A stretch of DNA of 64,000 bases from Flavobacteriaceae bacterium LYZ1037 (GCA_003144015.1 QFWS01000002.1:496001-560000), one strand, 5' to 3'; shown: positions 9,445 to 18,936, numbered from the stretch's first letter. A program made the numbers and translations. The notes: generated by a model from the sequence alone, not told the origin.

Positions 9445-11070
9445 TTAACCTAAGAAAGGATATCTGTAATCTACAGGAGTAACAAATGTTTCCTTAATCA
9501 TTCTTGGAGAAACCCAACGCATTAAGTTTTGAGCAGAACCAGCTTTATCGTTAGTTCCAGATGCTCTTGCTCCACCAAATGGTTGTTGTCCTACAACAGC
9601 TCCTGTTGGTTTGTCGTTTATGTAGAAGTTTCCAGCACTATTTTGTAACGCTTCGGTTGCCTCTATAATTGCATAACGACAAGTAGATAAAACAGCACCA
9701 GTTAATGCATATTCACTAGTTTCATCAACCAGTTTTAAAGTTTCAGAAAATTTATTTTCATCATACACATAAATAGTGATAACAGGACCGAATAATTCGG
9801 TACACATGGTATCGTATTTAGGGTTAGTAGTCACAATAACAGTTGGTTCTATAAAGTAACCTTTAGATTTGTCGTAACCTCCTCCAGCAATAACTTCAGC
9901 ATCAGTAGCTGCTTTAGCTTCGTCAATATATTTAGCTAATTTATCGAAAGAGCCTTCGTTAATAACAGCAGTAACAAAGTTGCTCAAATCTTCAGGAGAT
10001 CCCATTTTGAAAGACTTAACATCTGCAATCACGTATTTTTTTACGTCTTCCCATATGTTGTTAGGGATATAAGCTCTAGATGCAGCACTACATTTCTGTC
10101 CTTGGAATTCAAAAGCGCCTCTAGAAATTGCTGTAGCAACTTGTTTCGCATTAGCTGATTTATGAGCAATAATAAAATCTTTTCCTCCAGTTTCACCTAC
10201 AATTCTTGGGTAGGTTTTATAGTTTTCAATATTGTTTCCAATTTGTTTCCATAAATTCTGGAAAACAGGAGTCGATCCTGTGTAATGTAATCCAGAGAAG
10301 TGTGGGTTTGCCATAACAGTATCTGTAATCATTCCTGGATTTCCAAAAACAACATTAATAACACCATTTGGTACACCAGCTTCTTTAAAGACATCCATGA
10401 TAACTTTAGCTGAATAAATTTGATTGTTACTTGGTTTCCAAACAACAACATTACCCATTAGTGCCATACAAGAAGGTAAATTTCCAGCAATAGCAGTAAA
10501 GTTAAAAGGCGTTACAGCATAGGTGAAACCTTCAAGTGGTCTGTATTCTACTCTGTTCCATGCATCGCTTGTGCTCTCTGGTTGTTCCATGTATATGTCT
10601 GTCATAAACTGAACATTAAAACGCAGGAAGTCTATCAACTCACAAGCAGCATCAATTTCTGCTTGATGTACTGTTTTAGATTGTGCAATCATGGTGGCAG
10701 CATTAATTTTTGCTCTGTAAGGACCTGCAATTAATTCGGCAGCCTTTAAAAAGATACCAGCACGTTGTTCCCATGGCATTTGCGACCAAGATTTTCTTGC
10801 TTCTAAAGCTGTAGCAATGGCTTCTTCTACATGAGATTTTTCCGCTAGATGATACGTTCCAACAATATGTTTATGATCGTGTGGAGGAGACATCGTTCTA
10901 GTGTTTCCAGTAGTAACGTCTTTTCCATTAATATACATTGGTACATCAACTTGACTGTTATACATTTCTTTATAAGCTTTTAATACAGCTTCTCTTTCCG
11001 GAGATCCTGGAGCAAAACTGTTAACAGGTTCGTTAACAGCAACTGGTACATTAAAAAATCCTTTTCCCAT
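9445..11070 (-). CDS. pruA: L-glutamate gamma-semialdehyde dehydrogenase (1-pyrroline-5-carboxylate dehydrogenase)
   Basis: This enzyme oxidises glutamate semialdehyde, the product of proline or arginine breakdown, to glutamate with NAD. The 541-residue length fits the PruA group of aldehyde dehydrogenases. The catalytic region GQKCSAASR contains the nucleophile Cys327, and ETGGKDF carries the general-base glutamate. The N-terminal ~50 residues before the ALDH core are typical of this group. It is transcribed alone, with its own promoter at 11109-11116 and terminator at 9398-9430. Confidence 0.95.
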   Translation of the reverse strand: MGKGFFNVPVAVNEPVNSFAPGSPEREAVLKAYKEMYNSQVDVPMYINGKDVTTGNTRTMSPPHDHKHIVGTYHLAEKSHVEEAIATALEARKSWSQMPWEQRAGIFLKAAELIAGPYRAKINAATMIAQSKTVHQAEIDAACELIDFLRFNVQFMTDIYMEQPESTSDAWNRVEYRPLEGFTYAVTPFNFTAIAGNLPSCMALMGNVVVWKPSNNQIYSAKVIMDVFKEAGVPNGVINVVFGNPGMITDTVMANPHFSGLHYTGSTPVFQNLWKQIGNNIENYKTYPRIVGETGGKDFIIAHKSANAKQVATAISRGAFEFQGQKCSAASRAYIPNNIWEDVKKYVIADVKSFKMGSPEDLSNFVTAVINEGSFDKLAKYIDEAKAATDAEVIAGGGYDKSKGYFIEPTVIVTTNPKYDTMCTELFGPVITIYVYDENKFSETLKLVDETSEYALTGAVLSTCRYAIIEATEALQNSAGNFYINDKPTGAVVGQQPFGGARASGTNDKAGSAQNLMRWVSPRMIKETFVTPVDYRYPFLG

Positions 11071-11108
11071 GATTGTATTTGTTTTGTAATTTGTAAAAAA
11101 TTCAGGTG

Positions 11109-11116
11109 CAAAGGTA
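11109..11116 (-). promoter_or_regulatory. -7 promoter element of pruA
   Basis: On the minus strand this reads TACCTTTG, an exact TAnnTTTG match 38 bases upstream of the pruA ATG. Confidence 0.6.
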
Positions 11117-11216
11117 CAATAATTTTGCCGATTTATAATTTTTTACAATCCTAAAGAGACGTTAAATTCTAGTTATTTTTTGTAAGTTGCTATCGCATTA
11201 ACGGACTATGTTATTT

Positions 11217-11942
11217 ATGTGTACAGTAACTTTAATACCATTAGGAAAGACTGATTTCCTGCTTACTTCAAATAGAGATGAAGCACCAAATAGAGAAACT
11301 CTTGAGCCTGATTTTTACTTAGAAAGAGGTGTGGGTCTTTTATACCCTAAAGACGTGTTAGCTGGAGGGACTTGGATTGGTTTAAGTAAAAAAAACAGAT
11401 TGATTTGTTTGCTGAATGGTGGTTTCGCAGCATATAAAAGACAAGATAATTATAGGCTTAGCCGAGGTGTTGTAGTGAAAGATTTGTTGATTGCTTCTAA
11501 TTTTTTAGAATTAATAGAAAGTTATAACCTGTTAGGAATTGAGCCGTTTACTATTGTATTAGTTGATTGGCAGGAAGAGTTGCATTTTTATGAGTTGGTT
11601 TGGGATGGCGTTGCAAAGCATATTAAAAAATTGCCTTTAGAACCTAACATATGGTCTTCGTCAACTTTGTATTCAAAAAACATGAAGCAAGCTCGGGTGG
11701 ATTGGTTTGAAGCATTTAGAAATCAGTATGTGCTTAATTCAGAGTCTATTTGGGATTTTCATAACACTGCTGGAACTGGAAATCAAGATTTTGGGGTTAT
11801 AATGAATAGAGGATTTGTAAAAACCACTAGTATTACACAGGTTGAAAAACAAGGGGGTAATTTAGAAATGCGATTTTTAAATCTTCAGAAAAATAAAATG
11901 TCTTCTACCACTTTTACTTCAGAAAAAACCAGCCATGATTAA
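11217..11942 (+). CDS. NRDE (TANGO2-like) family protein
   Basis: A 241-residue protein of the NRDE/TANGO2 family. The family resembles Ntn-type hydrolases but has no settled biochemical role. The start MCTVTLIPLGKT with Cys2, followed by the NRDEAPNR segment, is diagnostic. I therefore start at the ATG at 11217 and not the upstream ATG at 11208, because Cys2 is the conserved residue that could become N-terminal. GGTWIG near residue 45 is also typical. It overlaps the next gene by eight bases, so the two are translationally coupled. Confidence 0.88.
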   Translation: MCTVTLIPLGKTDFLLTSNRDEAPNRETLEPDFYLERGVGLLYPKDVLAGGTWIGLSKKNRLICLLNGGFAAYKRQDNYRLSRGVVVKDLLIASNFLELIESYNLLGIEPFTIVLVDWQEELHFYELVWDGVAKHIKKLPLEPNIWSSSTLYSKNMKQARVDWFEAFRNQYVLNSESIWDFHNTAGTGNQDFGVIMNRGFVKTTSITQVEKQGGNLEMRFLNLQKNKMSSTTFTSEKTSHD

Positions 11943-12930
11943 TTCAGGAATTATTATCACATTGGCATATCCAGAAACGGTTGTTAGGATTTCAGATGAA
12001 TGGTATTTAAGGTATTTACATTATTTAGGAATTGGGAAAAAAAACTATGTTAGAGCTGGACATGCTGCCTTGGTTTTAATAGATAAAGAAACGGGAGTTT
12101 TGGAATATTATGATTTTGGTCGATATATTACATCTCAACCAAATGGACGTGTTAGAAGTAAAGTTACTGATTCCGAATTAGAGTTTCATTTGGTTGCAAA
12201 AATTAAAGAAGCGGCGATTGTAAATTTACATGAGATTTTAGAATACTTAGCTACCAATCCTAAACTGACTCATGGCAAAGGAACCATGTATGCTTCGGTT
12301 TGTAACTTAGTAGATTATAGATTGGCTAAAAATTATATTACTAACATGCAGGAAAAACAGTTTGTTAGATATGCTGTTTTTAAAAATGAAGCTAGTAATT
12401 GTGCTCGTTTTGTTACAGAAGTATTAATTGCTTCAGTTACCAATAGCTCCATTGTAAAAAGATTGCGTCGTTCTAAGTGGTTCACACCAAGTACTATTGG
12501 TAATGTGGTTATTTCAGCTTCAAATAAGAAAGTGTATCAATTAAGTGAGACAGGAAAGTTTATAAATAATAAAGTTTCGGTTAATAGAATTAATCGAGCT
12601 TGTTTTTTAGATACATTAAGGCAGCATGTGCCTAATTTAGAAGGAAACTTGTATCCCAAGCCTTTTGATCATGTTAAAGAATTTGCTCAATGGTTACCTG
12701 GAATAGGAGCAGGAGCTTGGTTTGAATTACGCGAGTCTCAAATAAAACAAGAATTTGTTTTTAGGCGTATTTCAGCTTTTGGACAAGTAGATGTTGAAAC
12801 CATTTTTAAAGTGGAAAATAAGTCATTTAAATATAATAAAGACTTTGAATTTTTGCATCATTCTAATTGTAAGACTCTTTATATTAAACAAGAGGATGAC
12901 ATATTTAAATTTAATAGAATCTTAGAATAA
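11935..12930 (+). CDS. DUF6695 family protein, possibly a permuted papain-like (NlpC/P60-like) fold
   Basis: A 331-residue protein that I recognise as the Bacteroidota DUF6695 family. Two short conserved blocks stand out: AGHAALVLI with His43 and SNCARFV with Cys156. A His block preceding an N-C block is the order seen in circularly permuted NlpC/P60 and YiiX-type amidases, so a cysteine hydrolase or acyltransferase fold is possible. That is inference. No signal peptide is seen. It overlaps the NRDE gene by eight bases and ends three bases before the convergent apaG. Confidence 0.75.
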   Translation: MINSGIIITLAYPETVVRISDEWYLRYLHYLGIGKKNYVRAGHAALVLIDKETGVLEYYDFGRYITSQPNGRVRSKVTDSELEFHLVAKIKEAAIVNLHEILEYLATNPKLTHGKGTMYASVCNLVDYRLAKNYITNMQEKQFVRYAVFKNEASNCARFVTEVLIASVTNSSIVKRLRRSKWFTPSTIGNVVISASNKKVYQLSETGKFINNKVSVNRINRACFLDTLRQHVPNLEGNLYPKPFDHVKEFAQWLPGIGAGAWFELRESQIKQEFVFRRISAFGQVDVETIFKVENKSFKYNKDFEFLHHSNCKTLYIKQEDDIFKFNRILE

Positions 12931-12933
12931 ATA

Positions 12934-13320
12934 TTAATTAAGGGCAAATGGTGCGCTTAATTTAAAAGCAGGTATGGCAACATTAAACTTTTTAGAAGTT
13001 GTAAAATTTATCATGTTGTAATGTCCATACATGGCTCCAAAAGGAGAGGTTAACAAACAGCCAGAAGAATAAGTATGAGATTCGCCAGGTTCTAATACAG
13101 GTTTTTTACCTATAACACCTTCACCTGTTACAACTTCAACATTGTTTAAGGCATCTAAAATAGTCCATTCTCTAGCATGAAGTTGTACAGAGTCTTTACT
13201 TTGGTTTTCAATAGTTATTTTATATTCAAAAGCGAATTGTATTTTATAATTTTTATAAAATGTGCCTTCGAAAGAAGTTTCTACCGAAATTTTAATCCCT
13301 TTTGTTACTTGTTGAATCAT
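12934..13320 (-). CDS. apaG: ApaG domain protein
   Basis: A 128-residue single-domain ApaG (DUF525) protein with an immunoglobulin-like beta fold, linked in enterobacteria to Co2+/Mg2+ resistance. The signature GEGVIGKKPVLEPGE followed by YSSGCLLTSPFGAMYGHY is clear. It is transcribed from the promoter at 13354-13361 and converges on the DUF6695 gene with almost no spacer. The molecular function of ApaG remains uncertain in general. Confidence 0.93.
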   Translation of the reverse strand: MIQQVTKGIKISVETSFEGTFYKNYKIQFAFEYKITIENQSKDSVQLHAREWTILDALNNVEVVTGEGVIGKKPVLEPGESHTYSSGCLLTSPFGAMYGHYNMINFTTSKKFNVAIPAFKLSAPFALN

Positions 13321-13353
13321 TTACTAATAAGGTTTCAATGCATTGTAATATAG

Positions 13354-13361
13354 CAAAATTA
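13354..13361 (-). promoter_or_regulatory. -7 promoter element of apaG
   Basis: The minus strand reads TAATTTTG, a TAnnTTTG match 34 bases upstream of the apaG ATG. Confidence 0.55.
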
Positions 13362-13417
13362 TAAAATAATTGTGTTAATAAAACAAATATTAAGATGATT
13401 GTTACTTAAAACAGGCT

Positions 13418-14668
13418 CTAATTCATAATATTTATGGAATTAGCCTCACCAATTCCAATAAGTCTATCATATCTAGCACCTAAATCTCTATAGTAAACCA
13501 ACACTTTATAATTATTGTCAGTTTCGTGAAAATTACCACTAATAGCCCCCTCGTCCAGGTGGTTCTTTTCGTCTACTAAAACATACTTATAGCTATAAAA
13601 CCCTTGTTTTAATAAAATTTGTGCTTCGTATACACCACGATCACTATTAAAATGCATTTTATTAGTTTCTGTTAATTCATAATTATTAAAATTACCATAG
13701 ACATAAATGTTTTTATTCATTATAGATTCATTTGGTAATAAAGAAAAATGTATCCATGCATAATCTGCTTCAATCCAAGGTTTTTCTGTATCTAAAGCTG
13801 TAATTACAAAATTCCCATTAATGTCTGGATTAAATGTGTAAGGTCTGTTAGCTCTAACTATATCTGTAAACAAAAAGTTGTTGTACAGGTCTTCTAAATC
13901 TATATACTGTATGGCAACATTGGCTCCACGAATATCTTTATTTTCGAAATTTAAATATTCATTCCCAGCCCAAAAACTAGATTCACTAATGTATTTATAG
14001 ATTAATTCGTTTCCTAATGTGTATTGTGGTTTTAGATTTGAAATAGCAGTATTTAAATTGTTATTTTGAATAATTAGGGTCTTAACTGTTTCTGTAGGAT
14101 TATTAAATAAAATACTTGAAGAAGATATATTGAGGTCTATGGTGTGTTTCTCATCGTAATATTTAACATCTCTAGATCTTCTAACTATAACCCCTACATC
14201 TGCTTGGTTTTCGTGAATCATGAATTTTCTTGAAAACACTAATTCGTCATAGTCATTATAGATTTCAAGCATATAATTACCGGATTTTTTTAAACCTCGA
14301 GTTCTATCGTTTGGTATGGTAAGATTATAATGTGAATATATTTGATAGGTATTAAACGAGTTTTCATAATGTCTAATCCGGTTGTTATCGTATCCAATCA
14401 TAAACTCAGCTTTACTAAGATTGGATGGTTTCCAGTCGAAATCAAAATGAGCAATTTTATAATAAAAATCATCTTCACTCCCATTTAAAGCATCAAATTC
14501 TAAGACAATTCTGTCTCCTAGCTTTAAAATTGGTAATTGACTTTCTGGAGTTTTTCCACTAAAGATTACCGTTTTAATATAGTCGGGTGGAATTACTTCT
14601 TCGGCTTGACCATAAATTAAAAAAGGGAGTAAGAGTAATAAAATAGATTGTTTAATGCTTTGTGTCAT
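13418..14668 (-). CDS. type IX secretion system plug-domain protein (DUF5103)
   Basis: A 416-residue exported protein of the DUF5103 family. In Flavobacterium a member of this family plugs the SprA translocon of the T9SS when it is not engaged with PorV. The signal peptide begins MTQSIKQSILLLLL and ends near YGQA. In-frame ATGs at 14680 and 14701 are less likely starts. The family pattern FDALNGSEDDFYYKIAHFD, in which an extracytoplasmic beta-rich domain follows, is visible. Two T9SS cargo proteins occur in this window, which fits a working system. Confidence 0.85.
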   Translation of the reverse strand: MTQSIKQSILLLLLPFLIYGQAEEVIPPDYIKTVIFSGKTPESQLPILKLGDRIVLEFDALNGSEDDFYYKIAHFDFDWKPSNLSKAEFMIGYDNNRIRHYENSFNTYQIYSHYNLTIPNDRTRGLKKSGNYMLEIYNDYDELVFSRKFMIHENQADVGVIVRRSRDVKYYDEKHTIDLNISSSSILFNNPTETVKTLIIQNNNLNTAISNLKPQYTLGNELIYKYISESSFWAGNEYLNFENKDIRGANVAIQYIDLEDLYNNFLFTDIVRANRPYTFNPDINGNFVITALDTEKPWIEADYAWIHFSLLPNESIMNKNIYVYGNFNNYELTETNKMHFNSDRGVYEAQILLKQGFYSYKYVLVDEKNHLDEGAISGNFHETDNNYKVLVYYRDLGARYDRLIGIGEANSINIMN

Positions 14669-14789
14669 TTTGAGTCTCATTAGTTGGGTAAAGATAAACA
14701 ATTTTTGTGCCTAACTAATTTAAACTATTTAGAATAGATATAAATAACAAACTTCATAAAACTCTAGTATAAATTCATATAGAATTTAG

Positions 14790-14797
14790 TAAATTTG
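14790..14797 (+). promoter_or_regulatory. -7 promoter element of the nqr operon
   Basis: TAAATTTG matches TAnnTTTG and lies 66 bases upstream of the nqrA ATG. The resulting leader would be about 55-60 bases. Confidence 0.6.
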
Positions 14798-14862
14798 CAC
14801 CGATTTTTAAGTCGATTAAAAATTATTAATCACATTTACTATTAACAAATAGATTTATAAAT

Positions 14863-16218
14863 ATGTCAAACGACATTAAGATTAAAAAAGGTCTGGACAT
14901 TAAACTTAAGGGTGAAGCTGAAAAAGCAACAGAAAACGCTATAATTAGCAACTTCTGCACTTTGAGACCTGAGGACTTCCATGGAGTAATTCCAAAACTA
15001 TTAGTGAAAGTTGGAGCTAAAGTAAAAGCAGGTGAACCTGTATTTTACGATAAATCTAATGAAGCTGTAAAATTTGTTTCACCAGTTTCTGGTGAAATAT
15101 TAGATATTCCTCGTGGAGAAAAAAGAAGAATATTAGCTATAAAAATTCAAGCTGATAAAGTACAATCGTTCCAAGATCATGGGAAATTTGATGTTAATTC
15201 TGCAAATGCAAATAGCGTTAAAGCTCATTTGTTAGCAACTGGATGTTGGCCATTTGTAAAACAACGTCCTTATGATGTTATTGCAAACCCAAATAAATCT
15301 CCTAAAGCGATTTTTATTTCAGGTTATGCAAGTGCACCATTAGCTGCAGATTTAGACTATACTTTAAAAGGTAAAGAAGCAGAACTTCAAGCTGCAATTA
15401 CAGCATTAGGAAAATTAACAGAAGGTAAAGTGCATGTGTCTGTTGCAAAAAACGGGAACTCCCCTTTTTCTGGATTAACAGGTGTAACTTTACATACGGT
15501 TTCTGGACCACACCCTTCTGGGAATGTAGGAACACAGATTAATAAAATTGACCCAGTAAATAAAGGAGAAGTAGTTTGGACTATAAATGCCCAAGACCTT
15601 GTTATTATTGGTGAATTATTATTAACTGGAAAATTCAATGCAGAGCGTATTGTTGCTTTAGTTGGATCTTCAATTAAGAAACCAAGATATTTTAGAACCA
15701 AAATTGGTAGTGAGATTGCGACGATGGTTTATGATAATGGCGTTGAAAAAGATGGTAACGACCGTATTATTTCTGGAAACGTCTTATCAGGAAAACAAGT
15801 AAAACCTGATGGTAATTTAGATTATTACAGCAATGTAATTACCGTTATCCCTGAAGGAGATGATTATGAGTTTTTTGGTTGGAACAAACCAGTTTTTAAT
15901 AAAATATCACAATCAAGAGCGCTTACATTTTCATGGTTAACACCAAATAAAAAATTCGATTTAAATACCAATACAAATGGTGAACATAGAGCTTTTGTTT
16001 TAACTGGTAATTACGAAGAAGTTTTTCCTTTAGATATTTATCCATTGCAAATATTAAAAGCTTGTATGTATAGCGATTTAGATGAAATGGAAGCTTTAGG
16101 AATGTACGAAGTTGCACCAGAAGATTTTGCTTTAACAGAATTTGTTTGTGTGTCTAAGCAACCTCATCAAGAAATTATTAGAAAAGGATTAGACGTAATG
16201 ATTAAAGAAATTGGATAA
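14863..16218 (+). CDS. nqrA: Na+-translocating NADH:quinone reductase subunit A
   Basis: This is the peripheral cytoplasmic subunit of the Na+-pumping NADH dehydrogenase. The 451-residue length is normal. The N terminus (IKIKKGLDIKLKGEAEKA) and the biotinyl-like segment around residues 45-80 (KVGAKVKAGEPVFYDKS) are typical of NqrA. It is the first gene of the six-gene nqr operon, driven from the promoter at 14790. The 86-base gap to nqrB contains a duplicated segment and a short hairpin. Confidence 0.96.
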   Translation: MSNDIKIKKGLDIKLKGEAEKATENAIISNFCTLRPEDFHGVIPKLLVKVGAKVKAGEPVFYDKSNEAVKFVSPVSGEILDIPRGEKRRILAIKIQADKVQSFQDHGKFDVNSANANSVKAHLLATGCWPFVKQRPYDVIANPNKSPKAIFISGYASAPLAADLDYTLKGKEAELQAAITALGKLTEGKVHVSVAKNGNSPFSGLTGVTLHTVSGPHPSGNVGTQINKIDPVNKGEVVWTINAQDLVIIGELLLTGKFNAERIVALVGSSIKKPRYFRTKIGSEIATMVYDNGVEKDGNDRIISGNVLSGKQVKPDGNLDYYSNVITVIPEGDDYEFFGWNKPVFNKISQSRALTFSWLTPNKKFDLNTNTNGEHRAFVLTGNYEEVFPLDIYPLQILKACMYSDLDEMEALGMYEVAPEDFALTEFVCVSKQPHQEIIRKGLDVMIKEIG

Positions 16219-16288
16219 TTATTCATTTTGTGAAGAGAAATGAAAAATAACATGTTATTCATTTTTTTCTTTTTAGAAGAAATGAAAA
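16219..16288 (+). repeat. imperfect tandem duplication with hairpin between nqrA and nqrB
   Basis: TTATTCATTTT occurs at 16219-16229 and again at 16255-16265. AGAAATGAAAA occurs at 16236-16246 and again at 16278-16288. A ~36-42 base unit has therefore duplicated. The junction forms a 7-bp palindrome (AATAACA/TGTTATT, 16246-16259) followed by a T-rich stretch, which could act as a weak attenuator. Confidence 0.55.
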
Positions 16289-16304
16289 TATTAAAAAAAG
16301 AACC

Positions 16305-17504
16305 ATGGGTTTAAAAAGCACATTACATAATTTAAAAGAAAAGTATAAAGGAACCAAAATGGCTCCTGCGTTTAACGCACTTCATACTTTTTTATACTTA
16401 CCAAATGAGACCACACATAATGGAACTCATATTAAAGTAGCAGACGATTTAAAACGTACCATGAACATAGTTATTATGGCTATGGTACCATGTTTAATCT
16501 TTGGGATGTTTAATGCTGGTTATCAGCATTTTGCAGCCTTCGGTACACCAGTAGAATTTTTGTCTTGGGATGCCTTCTACGTTGGATTGATAAAAATATT
16601 ACCTCTAGTAATCGTTTCTTATGGTGTAGGTTTAGCCATCGAATTTTTATTCGCTGTTATAAACAAACATGAAGTTGAAGAAGGATACTTAGTTACTGGA
16701 ATGTTAGTGCCTCTTATTGTACCAATCGATACACCACTTTGGATGCTTGCTGTTGCAATTGCCTTTGGTGTTGTTATTGGAAAAGAAGTTTTTGGAGGAA
16801 CAGGAATGAATATCTTAAATCCTGCTTTAACCATACGTGCCTTTCTATTCTTTGCATATCCAACTTGGATGTCAGGAGATAAAGTATGGGTGCATGGAGC
16901 AGTAGAAAGAGATCAATTAATTGCAGCAGGAGAAAAACTGGACGCCATCTCTGGTGAAACAATACTAGGTTCTTTAGCTCAAGGGAAAGAAGTTGTCTAT
17001 TCAATATCAGACATGTTCTACGGTTTTATACCTGGTTCGGTTGGAGAAACTTCCACGTTATTGATACTATTAGGAGGTTTGTTCTTAATATTCACAAAAA
17101 TAGGAAGTTGGAGAATCATGTTATCCTCTGTTGTTGGAGCTTTAATAATGGGCTTAATATTTAATGGACTTGTTAATGCAGATATTATTTCAGAAGGAAG
17201 CAAATTTTATGGATTAATGAGTACACCATTTTGGGAGCATTTATTAATTGGAGGTTTTGCATTTGGAACCGTCTTTATGGCTACAGATCCTGTAACAGGT
17301 TCACAAACAAATAAAGGGAAATGGATTTATGGATTCTTAATTGGGTTTTTATCCATCATGATTCGTGTATTCAACCCTGCATATCCAGAAGGTGTTATGT
17401 TAGCTATATTGTTAATGAACGTATTTGCACCTACAATCGATCATTATGTGGTTCAAGGTAATGTGAAACAAAGAATGAAACGTCTTAAAGTTAAAAACGC
17501 ATAA
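16305..17504 (+). CDS. nqrB: Na+-translocating NADH:quinone reductase subunit B
   Basis: This integral membrane subunit carries covalently bound FMN and forms part of the Na+ path. The 399-residue protein has about ten hydrophobic segments. The flavinylation motif reads DAISGET, where Thr219 is the expected FMN acceptor. The usual SGAT is changed to SGET here. GGTGMNILNPALT and the C-terminal DPVTGSQT segment are also typical. It is two bases from nqrC, and its partner enzyme ApbE is encoded at 28365. Confidence 0.96.
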   Translation: MGLKSTLHNLKEKYKGTKMAPAFNALHTFLYLPNETTHNGTHIKVADDLKRTMNIVIMAMVPCLIFGMFNAGYQHFAAFGTPVEFLSWDAFYVGLIKILPLVIVSYGVGLAIEFLFAVINKHEVEEGYLVTGMLVPLIVPIDTPLWMLAVAIAFGVVIGKEVFGGTGMNILNPALTIRAFLFFAYPTWMSGDKVWVHGAVERDQLIAAGEKLDAISGETILGSLAQGKEVVYSISDMFYGFIPGSVGETSTLLILLGGLFLIFTKIGSWRIMLSSVVGALIMGLIFNGLVNADIISEGSKFYGLMSTPFWEHLLIGGFAFGTVFMATDPVTGSQTNKGKWIYGFLIGFLSIMIRVFNPAYPEGVMLAILLMNVFAPTIDHYVVQGNVKQRMKRLKVKNA

Positions 17505-17506
17505 TA

Positions 17507-18253
17507 ATGGAAAAGAGAACAGATAAAAATTCATACACCATCATTTTTGCCATAGGTATGGTATTGGTTGTTGGTTCATTATTAGCTTATGCATCCTCAT
17601 CACTAAAAGATAGGATTACAACTAATAGAGAATTAGAAAAGCAACAAAACATTTTGTATGCTATGGGAATCAATGAAAACGATGATAGCAATGCTATTTT
17701 TGTTTCAACTAAAGAAGCTCCAAAATTATTTTCAGAATACATTAAAAAGCAAATAGTTATTCAAGGTGATAATGTTACTGAAGATAACGAGGCTTATTTA
17801 ATTGATGTTAAGAAAGAACAAACCAATGCAAAAGCAGGTAAAGAAAGAAGGTTACCGTTATTTATAGGTGAAAAAGAAGGGCTTACTTATTATATTGCTC
17901 CAATTAGAGGAAAAGGTCTTTGGGATGCAATATGGGCTTACATAGCTATGGATGAAAACATGGTTATACAAGGTGCTTTTTTCGACCATAAAGGGGAAAC
18001 GGCTGGTCTAGGAGCTAACATCAATAAACGTTTCTTTATGGACGATTTTATTGGTGAAGATTTAATGCATAATGGAAAATTTAAAGGAATAGCAGTTGCA
18101 AAAGGTAATGCAGACCCTTTAAACATAGATAAAACAGATAACGAGGTTGATGCAATAGCTGGAGCAACAATAACTGGAGATGGTGTTTCTGCCATGCTTA
18201 GAAGCGAGTTAAAATTGTATGTGCCTTATTTTGAAAACTTAAAAAACAAATAA
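17507..18253 (+). CDS. nqrC: Na+-translocating NADH:quinone reductase subunit C
   Basis: This subunit has one N-terminal membrane helix (residues ~10-30) and a periplasmic FMN-binding domain. The product is 248 residues. The ApbE-type flavinylation motif DAIAGATITG places the FMN acceptor at Thr221, with alanine where serine is usual. GLWDAIWAYIA and GETAGLGANI are typical of the FMN-binding domain. It starts two bases after nqrB and is followed after three bases by nqrD. Confidence 0.96.
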   Translation: MEKRTDKNSYTIIFAIGMVLVVGSLLAYASSSLKDRITTNRELEKQQNILYAMGINENDDSNAIFVSTKEAPKLFSEYIKKQIVIQGDNVTEDNEAYLIDVKKEQTNAKAGKERRLPLFIGEKEGLTYYIAPIRGKGLWDAIWAYIAMDENMVIQGAFFDHKGETAGLGANINKRFFMDDFIGEDLMHNGKFKGIAVAKGNADPLNIDKTDNEVDAIAGATITGDGVSAMLRSELKLYVPYFENLKNK

Positions 18254-18256
18254 TTT

Positions 18257-18901
18257 ATGGGACTTTTATCTAAAAAAGATGCCAAACTAATATTAGATCC
18301 TTTAGCAGATGATAATCCAATTACTATTCAAGTACTTGGTATCTGTTCTGCTTTAGCAATTACTGCAGAACTTCAAGCTTCTCTAGTAATGGCAATTTCA
18401 GTAATATTCGTACTTGGAGTCGGTAACGTTGTTATTTCTTTAATGCGAAATATTATTCCGTCTAAAATTAGAATTATCGTGCAACTAATCGTAGTGGCTA
18501 CTTTAGTAATTATTGTAGATTTAGTATTAAAAGCTTTTGCATACGAATTAAGTAAAACCTTATCTGTGTTTGTAGGTTTAATAATTACCAACTGTATCAT
18601 TATGGGACGTTTTGAAGCATTTGCTTTAGGAAATGGTCCTTGGCGTGCTTTTCTTGATGGTATTGGAAATGCTTTAGGATATGGTGTAATTTTGATTATT
18701 GTTGGATTCTTTAGAGAACTATTAGGTTCTGGAACATTATTTGGAATTCCAGTTTTAGGAGATCCAATTGCAAAAACAGGCTTATATGCAACTGGTTACG
18801 AAAATAACGGATTTATGATTATGCCTCCAATGGCGTTAATAGTTGTGGGAATTATTATTTGGGTACAACGTAGTAAAAACAAAGCATTAATAGAAGACTA
18901 A
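18257..18901 (+). CDS. nqrD: Na+-translocating NADH:quinone reductase subunit D
   Basis: A 214-residue membrane subunit with six predicted helices. Cys30 (LGICSAL) and Cys113 (ITNCIIMGR) match the cysteines that, with the pair in NqrE, hold the buried 2Fe-2S cluster of Na+-NQR. The C-terminal helix ends in positively charged residues. The 74-base gap to nqrE is occupied by a repeat sequence. Confidence 0.96.
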   Translation: MGLLSKKDAKLILDPLADDNPITIQVLGICSALAITAELQASLVMAISVIFVLGVGNVVISLMRNIIPSKIRIIVQLIVVATLVIIVDLVLKAFAYELSKTLSVFVGLIITNCIIMGRFEAFALGNGPWRAFLDGIGNALGYGVILIIVGFFRELLGSGTLFGIPVLGDPIAKTGLYATGYENNGFMIMPPMALIVVGIIIWVQRSKNKALIED

Positions 18902-18936
18902 AATTAGTAATCAGTTGGCAGTCGCAGTAAGTAGTT

